Positions 16,145 through 24,304 of a stretch of DNA of 33,266 nucleotides are shown in pieces (the stretch's first letter is position 1; every line of letters begins with the position of its first letter). The translations under genes and the position numbers were made by a program. Source of the stretch: Phycisphaerales bacterium (GTDB lineage: Bacteria; Planctomycetota; Phycisphaerae; Phycisphaerales; SM1A02); NCBI GenBank assembly GCA_009692045.1, contig SIAA01000021.1, positions 1 through 33,266 on the forward strand. Reading direction: 5' to 3'. The notes under the pieces were generated by a model that was not told the origin of the DNA, searched no databases, and saw nothing but the letters and a program-made list of their open reading frames with translations.

Positions 16145-19100
16145 ATGATCTTTGCGCTTATCTGTGCCTATCTATTGCAACAGGGCATCGGTTCTCCGGT
16201 TGATCTACCCCGGTCGCCCGCAGCCTCTGCGGACGGGTCCTTCGTTGCCTTCGTTTGGCGCGGGGACATCTGGCGGGTGGATGCCGGTGGCGGTGAAGCC
16301 ACTCGGCTGACAAGCAATGCTGCGGATGACACGGCTCCCGTTTGCAGTCCCGACGGGAAGTTCATCGTTTTCACCAGCGCCCGAGGCGGCTCGAGAGACC
16401 TGTGGAAGTTTGATAGCAGTGGCGGCTCTCTCGCGCAGGTGAGCGACTTGGGCGAATCATGCTCACCATCTGCCGTGGGGCTCGATGCATCTGGGGAACT
16501 GGTGGTTTATTTCGATGCGTCTCTGGAGGACGATTTGTATCGATCTCCGCGCCCTTACAGCATCGCCACTTCAGGTGGCCAGCCCAAGCGCGTGCACGGT
16601 GCCTTTGGATCGAGCGCCTCTCCATCTGCGGACGGCAAGCGCGTTCTCTTTGAACGAGGCGGTAGCTCGTGGAGCCGACGCCACTACCGCGGACCAGACC
16701 AGCGGGATGTCTGGTTGTTTGATTCCAGCGGGACGGGGACCGGATCTGAGAGTCCTCAGGGCAAGTTCGCACAACTGACAAACTGGAATGGCAACGACGG
16801 CTGGGCCCGGTGGATCTCCCCAACAGAGTTTGTGTTCTTGTCAGACCGCGAAGATGACACGGTGAACATCTACTGTCAGCGCGCGGTTGCCGGCGCCCCT
16901 GCCAAGAGGCTCACCAAGTTCATAGGCCGCGATGTAAAGGACTTATCGGTGAGCGCCAACGGCAAGCGCGCCTTCTTCACCGTGTGGGACACGCTCTATC
17001 GGTTGAACCTGGACGAGTCGAACGCCGCGCCGGTGCGACTGAAGATCACCGCTGCCTCGGACACAACTGATGATGTGGAGGTTCGCAATCTGTCCTCCGC
17101 GGCGACCGAAGCAGCGCTGAACCCCGATGGCAAGACCATGGCGATGGTTGCATTCGGCGAAGTCTGGGTGCGTGCCGTGGAGGGTAAGACTCCCGCCCGA
17201 AGGGTGACGGACACTCCGGCGAGAGAGAGTTCCATCGCCTGGAGCCCAAGTGGAGAGACTCTCTACTTCACGAGCGATCGAAGTGGCATCGAAGAAATCT
17301 GGGCAGCGACTGTTTCGCGGACGCGAAGCGATGTGCGCCGAAGCGCCGCAGGGCCCGAGCCTGCACCTGCTGCCGAGCCCGCACCTGCTGCCGAGCCCGC
17401 ACCTGCTGCCGAGCCCGCACCTGCTGCCGAGCCCGCACCTGCTGCCGAGCCCGCACCTGCTGCCGAGCCCGCACCTGCTGCCGAGCCCGCACCTGCTGCC
17501 GAGCCTGCACCTGCTGCCGAGCCCGCACCTGCTGCCGAGCCTGCACCTGCTGCCGAGCCCGCACCTGCTGCCGAGCCTGCGCCTGCTGCCGAGCCCGCAC
17601 CTGCTGCCGAGCCTGCACCTGCTGCCGAGCCTGCGCCTAAGGCGCGGAGCAAACCCAAGCCAGCGCGCTGGGCAGATGCAGTCCGCTTTGATGCGGCGAA
17701 GGTAGTAGCAGACCAAGATGGCACAGACATCGGAGCTAGAGCTCCTGACAGCGACCCTACTGTTTCCCCGGACGGAAAACTCTTGGTATTCCGCCGCGGC
17801 GCAGGCGACATCATGGGCATGGATCTCGAAACCAAGGCTGTGCGCCTGATCCGCAAGGGGTTTGATTCCTCTTCCCACTGGCGCTTCAGCCCTGACAGCA
17901 AGTGGCTGGCTCTTGCCCACACCGATTCCAACTCCAACTCTGACATTTGGATGGTGCCACTCGATGGCACGAGCGAAGCGGTCAACATCACCAGACATCC
18001 TGATGATGATGTGATGCCTCGATTCAGCGCCGATGGCCGAGTCCTTGCATTCGTTTCCGAACGCACCAACGATGAGAATGACATCTGGATGGTGTTTCTC
18101 GACAAGTCGCTGGCGAGTCTTGCCAAGACTGATCTCGACAGGTACTTCAAAGACTCGGCGGAGCACTTTCGCAAGCGCAAACCACTGGGCAGCGAATCGG
18201 ACAAGGCGGCAGATAAGTCCGCGGACAAGACCTCCGACAAGGCTTCAGAAAAGCCCAAGCCCTCGGAAGAGCCGGAACTATCTCCGAGTCCCAAGCCGGA
18301 AGACCCTGCTAACTGGAGCCTCGAAGATGCTTACCTGCGCCTGTTCAAGGTGAGCACTCAGGTCGGTAGTGAAGGCAATCTGGAACTCGCCGGCTCCGGC
18401 GAGCGCGTGGTGTACTCCGCCGGATCAGGAGCCTCCGCTGACGCGCCTCGAAGGGGCGGCTCACCTGCCAGCGAGACATCGGGTCTATTCACCCAGCGTT
18501 TCGATGGCTCCGAGCAGAAGCGCATCGGCGCGCACGCCACAGTGCAGGGAATGAATCTCGGCGGCGAATCGATCATCACCATCTCTGGTGGCAAGGCGGG
18601 AGTGCTCCCCCTTTCTGGCGGGGATAGCAAGAGTGTTGAGATCGATGCATCAATCGAAGTTGACCGCCGCCAGCTCGCCAGCCAGAAGTTTCTCGAGATG
18701 GCGCGGCGCATGACATGGGGTTTCTATGACGAATCTATGAGAGGCACCGACTGGCCGCGACTTGTGACCGAGTACCACGAGCTGGCACAGCGCACGCGAA
18801 CGGGCAGCGAGTTCGATCATGTGGCCAATCGATTACTGGGCGAGTTGAACTCGAGTCATACGGGCGTTCGGTCACCCGACTCCGAGCGCGGAGAGTCGTC
18901 GGCATCACAGCAGGCTCAGGGGCGCCTCGCCGTGCGCGCCACAACCCTGACTGATGGAGTACGCATCGATGAAGTCATACCCGAGGGTCCAGCTGCACTA
19001 GCGCGAACGCCACTCATCGCAGGCGATGTGATTACAGCGGTCGAGTATGAGCCGGTGGGCGCGACGCGCACCCTTGATCAATCCCTAGCGGGTCGCATCG

Positions 19101-19840
19101 GACGGGACACAGTCATTTCGGTACGCCGCACGGAGAGCGGTGGAGCCACGCGCGAGTTCGAGACCCTCCTCGAGCCAGTGAGCGGTGGAAGCGTGGGGTC
19201 ACTGGTTTACCAGGCGCACCAGCGTGCCAATGCCGCGACAGTTGATCGACTCTCCAACGGCCGCATTGGCTACACCCACATTCTGGGGATGGATCAAGGT
19301 CATCTGGACGAGTTCGAGAGAGACCTGTACGCCGCCGCCAATGGCAAGGATGGCTTGATCATTGATGTGCGCAACAATGGGGGCGGCTGGACTGCTGACC
19401 GGCTTCTCGGCTCGATCATGGTGCTACCGCATGCCTACGCCATCACGCGCGGCGCTGATCCCGCCAACAAAGATTCCTATCCGCAGGATCGACTATTCAT
19501 CCAGCGTTACACCCTTCCCATCAACATGCTCTGCAATGAAAAGAGTTTCTCCAATGCCGAGATCACCGCGCACGCGTTCAAGGCATTGCGTCGGGGAAAA
19601 CTGGTGGGCGCTCAGACCTACGGCGGCGTGATCTCCACCGGCGGTACCTCTCTGCTCGATGGCACGAGTGTTCGTATGCCCATGCGCGGGTGGTTCCTAA
19701 TGGATGGCACCAACATGGAGAACCATGGTGCCATGCCCGACATCGTGATCCCGCAGACCCCCGAGAGCGAATGCGCCAACACTGATCTTCAACTTCAGGC
19801 AGCCGTTGAGGACTTGCTCAGGAGACTGCCGCCTGAGTGA
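16145..19840 (+). CDS. Tricorn-type protease homolog (S41 family) with Pro/Ala/Glu repeat linker
   Basis: A 1231-residue protein. The N-terminal ~400 residues are PD40/WD40-like beta-propeller blades (SPDGKFIVFTSARGGSRDLW; SPSGETLYFTSDRSGIEEIW). Residues 405-498 are 15.7 copies of EPAPAA, then propeller blades resume (SPDGKLLVFRRGAGDIM; SADGRVLAFVSERTNDENDIW). A second charged linker (about 680-715: DKAADKSADKTSDK...) precedes the C1 helical domain (KFLEMARRMTWGFYDESMRGTDW). A PDZ domain follows (about 930-1000), then the S41 catalytic core: LIIDVRNNGGGW and KSFSNAEI, with probable nucleophile Ser 1136. In Thermoplasma, tricorn degrades peptides produced by the proteasome. The first ~16 residues look like a weak signal peptide, so location (periplasm or cytoplasm) is uncertain. 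Its stop overlaps dapL by 23 bases. Confidence 0.9.
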   Translation: MIFALICAYLLQQGIGSPVDLPRSPAASADGSFVAFVWRGDIWRVDAGGGEATRLTSNAADDTAPVCSPDGKFIVFTSARGGSRDLWKFDSSGGSLAQVSDLGESCSPSAVGLDASGELVVYFDASLEDDLYRSPRPYSIATSGGQPKRVHGAFGSSASPSADGKRVLFERGGSSWSRRHYRGPDQRDVWLFDSSGTGTGSESPQGKFAQLTNWNGNDGWARWISPTEFVFLSDREDDTVNIYCQRAVAGAPAKRLTKFIGRDVKDLSVSANGKRAFFTVWDTLYRLNLDESNAAPVRLKITAASDTTDDVEVRNLSSAATEAALNPDGKTMAMVAFGEVWVRAVEGKTPARRVTDTPARESSIAWSPSGETLYFTSDRSGIEEIWAATVSRTRSDVRRSAAGPEPAPAAEPAPAAEPAPAAEPAPAAEPAPAAEPAPAAEPAPAAEPAPAAEPAPAAEPAPAAEPAPAAEPAPAAEPAPAAEPAPAAEPAPAAEPAPKARSKPKPARWADAVRFDAAKVVADQDGTDIGARAPDSDPTVSPDGKLLVFRRGAGDIMGMDLETKAVRLIRKGFDSSSHWRFSPDSKWLALAHTDSNSNSDIWMVPLDGTSEAVNITRHPDDDVMPRFSADGRVLAFVSERTNDENDIWMVFLDKSLASLAKTDLDRYFKDSAEHFRKRKPLGSESDKAADKSADKTSDKASEKPKPSEEPELSPSPKPEDPANWSLEDAYLRLFKVSTQVGSEGNLELAGSGERVVYSAGSGASADAPRRGGSPASETSGLFTQRFDGSEQKRIGAHATVQGMNLGGESIITISGGKAGVLPLSGGDSKSVEIDASIEVDRRQLASQKFLEMARRMTWGFYDESMRGTDWPRLVTEYHELAQRTRTGSEFDHVANRLLGELNSSHTGVRSPDSERGESSASQQAQGRLAVRATTLTDGVRIDEVIPEGPAALARTPLIAGDVITAVEYEPVGATRTLDQSLAGRIGRDTVISVRRTESGGATREFETLLEPVSGGSVGSLVYQAHQRANAATVDRLSNGRIGYTHILGMDQGHLDEFERDLYAAANGKDGLIIDVRNNGGGWTADRLLGSIMVLPHAYAITRGADPANKDSYPQDRLFIQRYTLPINMLCNEKSFSNAEITAHAFKALRRGKLVGAQTYGGVISTGGTSLLDGTSVRMPMRGWFLMDGTNMENHGAMPDIVIPQTPESECANTDLQLQAAVEDLLRRLPPE
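17357..17638 (+). repeat. 18-bp tandem repeat (15.7 copies) inside the tricorn gene
   Basis: Each 18-base unit is GAGCCYGCRCCTGCTGCC, encoding EPAPAA. Fifteen complete units run from 17357 to 17626, and a sixteenth is partial. Units 2-8 are identical to each other. Units 9-12 alternate CCT and CCC at the second codon, pointing to duplication in 36-base blocks. Units 13 and 16 carry GCG in place of GCA. The reading frame is kept because 18 is a multiple of three. Confidence 0.97.
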
Positions 19841-21065
19841 GTGCTGCCAACCTTCGGCCAGCTTCCTCGACATTTGCTCGACTGTTGAAAGCGCTCACGC
19901 GGAAGTAACCCTCCCCAGCGCGCCCAAATCCTGCGCCCGGAGTGACCACCAACTGCACTCGACTGAGAAGTGTGTCAAACGCCTCCCAACTGCTGACCCC
20001 TGGCGGACACGCTACCCACACATATGGCGCGTTCTCGCCGCCGAAACAGCGAAGCCCGAGACGAGCGCACGACTGTCGCAGTGACCTGGCATTTGCCAGA
20101 TATCCGTCAACAAGGGCGCGGCACTGAGCGCGACCATCCTCTTGATAGAGCGCTGCCGCAGCGCACTGCACCGGATAAGACACGCCGTTGGAGCAGGTCG
20201 ACCAGCGTCGACTCCAAAGGCCGTGTAGAGCAATCTTCTTGCCGCCGCGGGTGCGGCCGTGCAGTGACTTGGGGACCACCGTGTATCCGCAGCGAAGTCC
20301 GGTGAATCCCCCGCTCTTGGAGAACGATCGAAACTCCATGGCACACTCACGCGCGCCGCTAATCTCATAAATGGATCTCGGCAGCGCCTCATCGCGGATG
20401 AAACTCTCGTAGGCGGCGTCAAAGAGAATGATCGCCTCGCAGTCGCGCGCCCATGCCACCCAGCGCTGCAACTGCTCGCGGGTGGCGACGGTGCCAGTGG
20501 GATTGTTGGGCGAACACAGATAGGCCACATCTACGGGCTGCGTTGGTGGCTCGGCGGTAAACCCATTCTCCGGGCCAGTTGTGAGGTAGTGAATCCCGGC
20601 GTAACCACCCCCCTCGAGAGCCGCTCCGGTATTCCCCGCCATCACATTGGTATCTACATACACGGGATACACAGGATCGGTCACCGCGATTGTGACGGCT
20701 CCAAGAATCTCCAGCACGGCGCTGGCATCGGGCTTGGATCCATCGGAGAGAAATATCTCGTCGTCGGCAATATCAAGGCCTCTGCTCTGGAAGTCGCCCT
20801 CGGCGATGGCGGCGCGAACGAAGGCGTGCCCAGTCGGAGGACCGTAGCCGTGAAATGTCTCGCGCTGAGCCATCTGATCGACGCCGCGGTGCAGCGCGGC
20901 AATGATGGCGCTAGGCAGCGGCTCGGTCACATCCCCGATGCCACAGCGCACAATGCGACTCGCCAACTCCGGATGCGATTTCGCAAACGCCTCTACCCGA
21001 CGCGCGATTTCGGGGAATAGATAGCCCGCTGTCAGCTTGAGAAAGTTTTCGTTGATGTGCGCCAC
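19818..21065 (-). CDS. dapL: LL-diaminopimelate aminotransferase
   Basis: A 415-residue PLP enzyme that converts tetrahydrodipicolinate and glutamate directly to LL-diaminopimelate, giving a one-step bypass to lysine and peptidoglycan precursor. The N-terminus INENFLKLTAGYLFPEIARRV and GIGDVTEPLP are diagnostic for DapL, as are GYGPPTGHAFVRAAIAEGDFQSRG and LSDGSKPDASAVLEILG. The catalytic Lys is in SFSKSGGFTGLR at about residue 250, and AYLCSPNNPTGT and NGVSYPVQCAAAALY are family-typical. The start is GTG, confirmed by the conserved N-terminus. It follows the methyltransferase's TGA with no gap (TGAGTG), so it is expected to be translated by coupling. The 3' end overlaps the tricorn gene. Confidence 0.95.
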   Translation of the reverse strand: MAHINENFLKLTAGYLFPEIARRVEAFAKSHPELASRIVRCGIGDVTEPLPSAIIAALHRGVDQMAQRETFHGYGPPTGHAFVRAAIAEGDFQSRGLDIADDEIFLSDGSKPDASAVLEILGAVTIAVTDPVYPVYVDTNVMAGNTGAALEGGGYAGIHYLTTGPENGFTAEPPTQPVDVAYLCSPNNPTGTVATREQLQRWVAWARDCEAIILFDAAYESFIRDEALPRSIYEISGARECAMEFRSFSKSGGFTGLRCGYTVVPKSLHGRTRGGKKIALHGLWSRRWSTCSNGVSYPVQCAAAALYQEDGRAQCRALVDGYLANARSLRQSCARLGLRCFGGENAPYVWVACPPGVSSWEAFDTLLSRVQLVVTPGAGFGRAGEGYFRVSAFNSRANVEEAGRRLAALTQAAVS

Positions 21066-21701
21066 TCAGCCGCGTCTCACGCCACTCTTGACGATCCGCA
21101 CCGCCAACGCCGGTGGCACATTGGCAATGACGAGCTCCTGCGTGCTTTTGTGGCGGCTCCTGAGAGCTTTCCCCACAGCCTCGATGCGCCGACTTCGGCT
21201 GCGCCCCTCGCGCCCGACGAGGGGCGCTCGTAACTCGCGGATCAGCGCATACTCGAAGTACACCAACTCTCCGCCGTCACGCAGAAGCGCCATCAGGCGC
21301 CTGAAGATGCTGCGCACGACTGTGGGGGTAAAGTTGTTGAACGGCAGCCCACACACCACGAAATCGAAGGGTCCGTCAATGGGTGCATCCTGGACCGAAC
21401 AGTTGTAAATGCGCACTTGAGCGCACTGGTGCTTGCGCCGAAATGGTTCAAGAAGCTTGGCTTCGAGAATGGTGCAGAAGTGAGAGTTGAGCTCCACGAT
21501 GTCAAGCGAGTCAGCGGCTGTCATCGTGTTCAGAATCGACTTGGTGAACGCGCCCGTTCCTGGTCCAACTTCCAAGACTCGCTTTGTTCCCTTGCACTCG
21601 CGCAGAGATCGCGTCATCGCCCGCGTCAGTGCGGGCGAACTTGGGATGACCGCGCCTGTCTGCCGCAGGTCTCTTAGGCTTTGTAGTACAAAGTCGAGCA
21701 C
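21066..21701 (-). CDS. PmtA-like SAM-dependent methyltransferase
   Basis: A 211-residue protein, start GTG. The N-terminal RQTGAVIPSSPALTRAMTRSL, SAM motif RVLEVGPGTGAFTKSIL (residues about 41-57), acidic VELNSHF, and GLPFNNFTP (motif IV) match the Rhodobacter-type phosphatidylethanolamine N-methyltransferases (PmtA) and the related KsgA-like fold. Those PmtA enzymes methylate phosphatidylethanolamine toward phosphatidylcholine at the membrane surface. The KsgA/RsmA rRNA dimethylases carry a different N-terminus, so PmtA-like is favoured, but substrate is unproven. It directly precedes dapL with no intergenic base, and a palindrome overlaps its likely promoter. A start at an internal ATG would lose the conserved N-terminal element. 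Confidence 0.75.
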   Translation of the reverse strand: MLDFVLQSLRDLRQTGAVIPSSPALTRAMTRSLRECKGTKRVLEVGPGTGAFTKSILNTMTAADSLDIVELNSHFCTILEAKLLEPFRRKHQCAQVRIYNCSVQDAPIDGPFDFVVCGLPFNNFTPTVVRSIFRRLMALLRDGGELVYFEYALIRELRAPLVGREGRSRSRRIEAVGKALRSRHKSTQELVIANVPPALAVRIVKSGVRRG

Positions 21702-21710
21702 AGTTGGGTG

Positions 21711-21716
21711 ATTCTA
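21711..21716 (-). promoter_or_regulatory. -10-like TAGAAT (extended TGC) ahead of the methyltransferase/dapL pair
   Basis: On the minus strand TGC-TAGAAT, an extended -10, ends nine bases before GTG 21701. A TTGAAA hexamer at 21732-21737 is a possible -35, though the 15-base spacer is short. This is the most complete promoter in the window. Confidence 0.6.
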
Positions 21717-21730
21717 GCACTGAGGTGCTA
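21715..21730. promoter_or_regulatory. Palindrome TAGCAC-tgag-GTGCTA, candidate operator
   Basis: A perfect 6-base inverted repeat with a four-base centre fills the space between the possible -35 and the -10 of the methyltransferase/dapL promoter and overlaps the first two bases of the -10. A regulator bound here would block RNA polymerase. No T-tract, so a terminator for the upstream lipoprotein gene is less likely. Confidence 0.4.
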
Positions 21731-21775
21731 ATTTCAAGGCACGCCGTAGTCACTGTGGCGGGCGGCATCAGCCGA

Positions 21776-22648
21776 TCACGGATCCGCGAGCATGGGACCG
21801 GTGGCATGAGGGCGACCGCCCACAAACATGCGGATTGATCCATCCACGGTACGCAGGACTACCCGGGCCCCACCACCTGCCAATACCGCGTGCATGCTGT
21901 CACCATCGTTGCGTGAGTCATTGACAATCCAAGTGCCATCTCGGATCTGAGAAATGACCTCGCCACCGACTGACTCCATGTCGTAATCGCCGGCGGAGCC
22001 CGCGGCAACGCGCCAATCGATGTCGCCATCCTCGGCGATGATGGAAGAGGGTCCGCGCATGGGCCATCCCGTGGCAACGCGTACATCCCCATTGGAGGAC
22101 TCGATGTTCACACCATCTCGGTTGTTCGTCACATACACATGCCCGCGCGCCGTGCGCACGGTGCAGGCTCCCAGCGCCGGAAGCTTGATGTGCAGATCAG
22201 TGGCTTGAAACCACGGTTCACCGTGACTGGTGCGAGATCGCACCTGGAGAACCTTGCCCTGCGAGTCGGCGACCAACCCGACATCGAGTTGGATGTCCAT
22301 CAGTGACTGTTCGCCTTCAGCGGATCGGCCCGAGCCGTGGGAACTGCGGCGCACTACGGCAATCTCAGCCAGTTCTGTCTCGGGCGTGACGGCGGGGTCA
22401 ATCACCTCGTCACCACCGACGATGACGACATCACCACCAAACACATCAACCTCAACCGTGACAACCCCGGTCACCGGAACAACAAATGACTCCTCCTCGT
22501 TGCGATAACCCAGAAACATGGTTTGCATTCCCGTCACCAGCGACTTGGAGAAGCCAGGAGATGGATGGGCACCTCTGCATCCTTCCAGCATGGGAGAGAG
22601 CACCGCGGCGGCCATTACCAGCAGTTTCCATCCTAGGTGTCGTTGCAT
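21776..22648 (-). CDS. Predicted lipoprotein, DUF4097-like beta-repeat
   Basis: A 290-residue protein with a signal peptide (LLVMAAAVLSPMLEGC) and possible lipidated Cys at about residue 24; Glu at the -2 position is unusual, so lipidation is uncertain. The rest is beta-rich with short repeated strands: VTVEVDVFGGDVVIVGGD, CTVRTARGHVYVTNNRDGVNIESSNGDVRVATGWP, SIIAEDGDIDWRVAAG, YDMESVGGEVISQI. The recurrent pattern 'xG-D/V-V-x-x' with alternating GDV/GHV/GDI turns is what DUF4097/adhesin-like parallel beta proteins show; their function is unknown and may be adhesive or regulatory. Divergent from the esterase across 46 bases. Confidence 0.7.
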   Translation of the reverse strand: MQRHLGWKLLVMAAAVLSPMLEGCRGAHPSPGFSKSLVTGMQTMFLGYRNEEESFVVPVTGVVTVEVDVFGGDVVIVGGDEVIDPAVTPETELAEIAVVRRSSHGSGRSAEGEQSLMDIQLDVGLVADSQGKVLQVRSRTSHGEPWFQATDLHIKLPALGACTVRTARGHVYVTNNRDGVNIESSNGDVRVATGWPMRGPSSIIAEDGDIDWRVAAGSAGDYDMESVGGEVISQIRDGTWIVNDSRNDGDSMHAVLAGGGARVVLRTVDGSIRMFVGGRPHATGPMLADP

Positions 22649-22660
22649 GATTGTTGATCC

Positions 22661-22666
22661 AGTGTA
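22661..22666 (-). promoter_or_regulatory. -10-like TACACT ahead of the DUF4097-like lipoprotein
   Basis: TACACT on the minus strand ends twelve bases before ATG 22648, which would leave a leader of about six bases. It shares a 46-base intergenic region with the TAGAAT of the esterase. Confidence 0.38.
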
Positions 22667-22682
22667 ACGCCGGGCTCCTACC

Positions 22683-22688
22683 TAGAAT
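22683..22688 (+). promoter_or_regulatory. -10-like TAGAAT, six bases before the esterase start
   Basis: TAGAAT (5 of 6 to consensus), then six bases, then ATG 22695. No purine-rich Shine-Dalgarno intervenes. Confidence 0.55.
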
Positions 22689-22694
22689 CCACCG

Positions 22695-24275
22695 ATGATT
22701 GTTGCTCCCGCGATGCTCTTGGCGGTCTGCCTTACGGTACAGATAGCACCCCCGACTGCTCAAGCTCCTGCGGAGGCGTTCTTTGAAGTGGTGGTGGAAG
22801 ATGCCAGACTGCTCGCAGACCAGCCCGACCATGGCCGAGTGATTGTCTTCCTGAAGGCATGCACTTCAACTGCGCGGGGCGAACCCAGCGATGCCCCATT
22901 CTTCGAGGACCCGCAACCCATGTACTCGGTCGAGGTGGGCCGACTTGCGGCTGGTCACCCAATAAAAGTTGGTGCCTCTGCCCAAGCGTTCCCAGTTCCG
23001 ATTGCGCAGTTGCGTGGCTGCTTCAAAGCGCAGGCTGTGCTCGATCGCAGCTCCAGCCATGCCCGCCACTCCGCCCCTGGGAATCTCACCAGCGAGGTCG
23101 TCGAGGTCACGCTAGGAAGCGGCCTTCCCAGTCCGCCGCATCTGGTTCTGAACAAGCCGGTAGCCCGCGCTGAGCTGCCTCAAATATCTAATGTGGTTTG
23201 GTTTGATCGACCGAGCGCCCTGCTCAGCGCCCACTTCGGCCGCCCCATCTCGCACCGCGCGGGTGTCGTTCTGCCCATTGGTTATGACGATCCCGACCAT
23301 GCTCGGCGCTACTGGCCGACGATTTATGTGATCCCGGGATTCGGCGCCGATCATCTCGATGCCGTGTCCATTGCTCAGCGCATCCGCACGCCGGGGACCG
23401 AGCGACTGATCCCTCAGGCCGTTTGGGTGGTCCTTGATCCGGAGGGCCCCTACGGCCACCATCTCTTCGCCGACAGCGAATGCAACGGCCCACGCGCAAG
23501 GGCTTTGGTCAGCGAGTTCATCCCCGCGCTTGAGGAGCGGTTCCGCATCGTTGCCAAGCCTGAGGCCCGCATAGTCACCGGACATTCTTCAGGAGGTTGG
23601 AGCAGTCTGTGGCTCGCGCTAAATCATCCAGAGGTCTTTGGCGCCGCCTTCAGCAGCGCGCCTGATCCAGTGGATTTCGCTTCGTTTCAAACCACAGACA
23701 TTGGCAACGACGACAATGTTTTCGTCAATCCCCAAGGCAAGGAGCGCCCTAGTTTCCGCTCGCAGACGCGAGAGATTGACGATGTGCGCATGACCAATCG
23801 GCAGGAGATTTCCATGGAGCGAGTCCTCGGGCCTAGAGGTGACTCGGGGCAGCAGTGGGACTCTTGGGCTGCCGTATTCAGTCCCAAGGATCTGCGCACG
23901 GGGCTCCCCAAGCGGCTCTACGACCCCGTAACTGGAGTGATCGACCACGCAGTGGCCGCGCAGTGGTCGCGCTACGACATTAGCCGCCGCGTCTTCAGCC
24001 AGTGGGAGGAACTAGCCCCGCTGCTCGCCAAGAGGATTCACCTGCTGTGCGGGAGTCGCGACTCCTTCTATCTCAACCTCGCTGTCGAGTCGCTGCAGCG
24101 CGCAACTTCGGAGAGAGCAAGCATCGAGGCCGCCTCTGGACATGGTGAGTTCACCGGCGATGGATATATCGAGATTGCGCCGCTCCTCGATCACGGCACT
24201 CTGGTACCGGTGGCGCGACTGCGATTCGATCTGGAGATGTCACGCTGGCTGCGCGGGCACGGACTTGGGGAATAG
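22695..24275 (+). CDS. Exported esterase (Esterase D/PF00756-like alpha/beta hydrolase)
   Basis: A 526-residue protein with a signal peptide (MLLAVCLTVQIAPPTAQA). Residues about 27-170 form an N-terminal beta domain (FEVVVEDARLL...RVIVFLKAC). The catalytic domain begins near residue 185 with the strand GVVLPIGYDDP, then WPTIYVIPGFG, and holds the nucleophile motif GHSSGG (296-301, Ser about 298) in the family context ARIVTGHSSGGWSSLWLALNHPEVFGAAFSSAPDPVDF. LCGSRDSFY and ASGHGEF are plausible sites for the acid and the His. Esterase D-type proteins include enterochelin, acetylxylan and feruloyl esterases. The preceding beta domain is like those of iron-siderophore esterase relatives, but substrate is unknown. 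Followed by rlmE after 29 bases. Confidence 0.85.
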   Translation: MIVAPAMLLAVCLTVQIAPPTAQAPAEAFFEVVVEDARLLADQPDHGRVIVFLKACTSTARGEPSDAPFFEDPQPMYSVEVGRLAAGHPIKVGASAQAFPVPIAQLRGCFKAQAVLDRSSSHARHSAPGNLTSEVVEVTLGSGLPSPPHLVLNKPVARAELPQISNVVWFDRPSALLSAHFGRPISHRAGVVLPIGYDDPDHARRYWPTIYVIPGFGADHLDAVSIAQRIRTPGTERLIPQAVWVVLDPEGPYGHHLFADSECNGPRARALVSEFIPALEERFRIVAKPEARIVTGHSSGGWSSLWLALNHPEVFGAAFSSAPDPVDFASFQTTDIGNDDNVFVNPQGKERPSFRSQTREIDDVRMTNRQEISMERVLGPRGDSGQQWDSWAAVFSPKDLRTGLPKRLYDPVTGVIDHAVAAQWSRYDISRRVFSQWEELAPLLAKRIHLLCGSRDSFYLNLAVESLQRATSERASIEAASGHGEFTGDGYIEIAPLLDHGTLVPVARLRFDLEMSRWLRGHGLGE

Positions 24276-24304
24276 TCTGCTAGGGATGAGCCCCGAGAGC
24301 AAAC

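Noticed and set aside
17357-17638. Repeat array as a possible CRISPR
   Set aside because: Units are contiguous, 18 bp, without spacers, and code in frame for EPAPAA.
16943-18294. Long minus-strand open frames (407 and 343 codons) rich in GSRC/RLGS and GSAAGA
   Set aside because: They are shadows of the 18-bp tandem repeat in the tricorn gene, which is open in all frames. No start or homology supports them.
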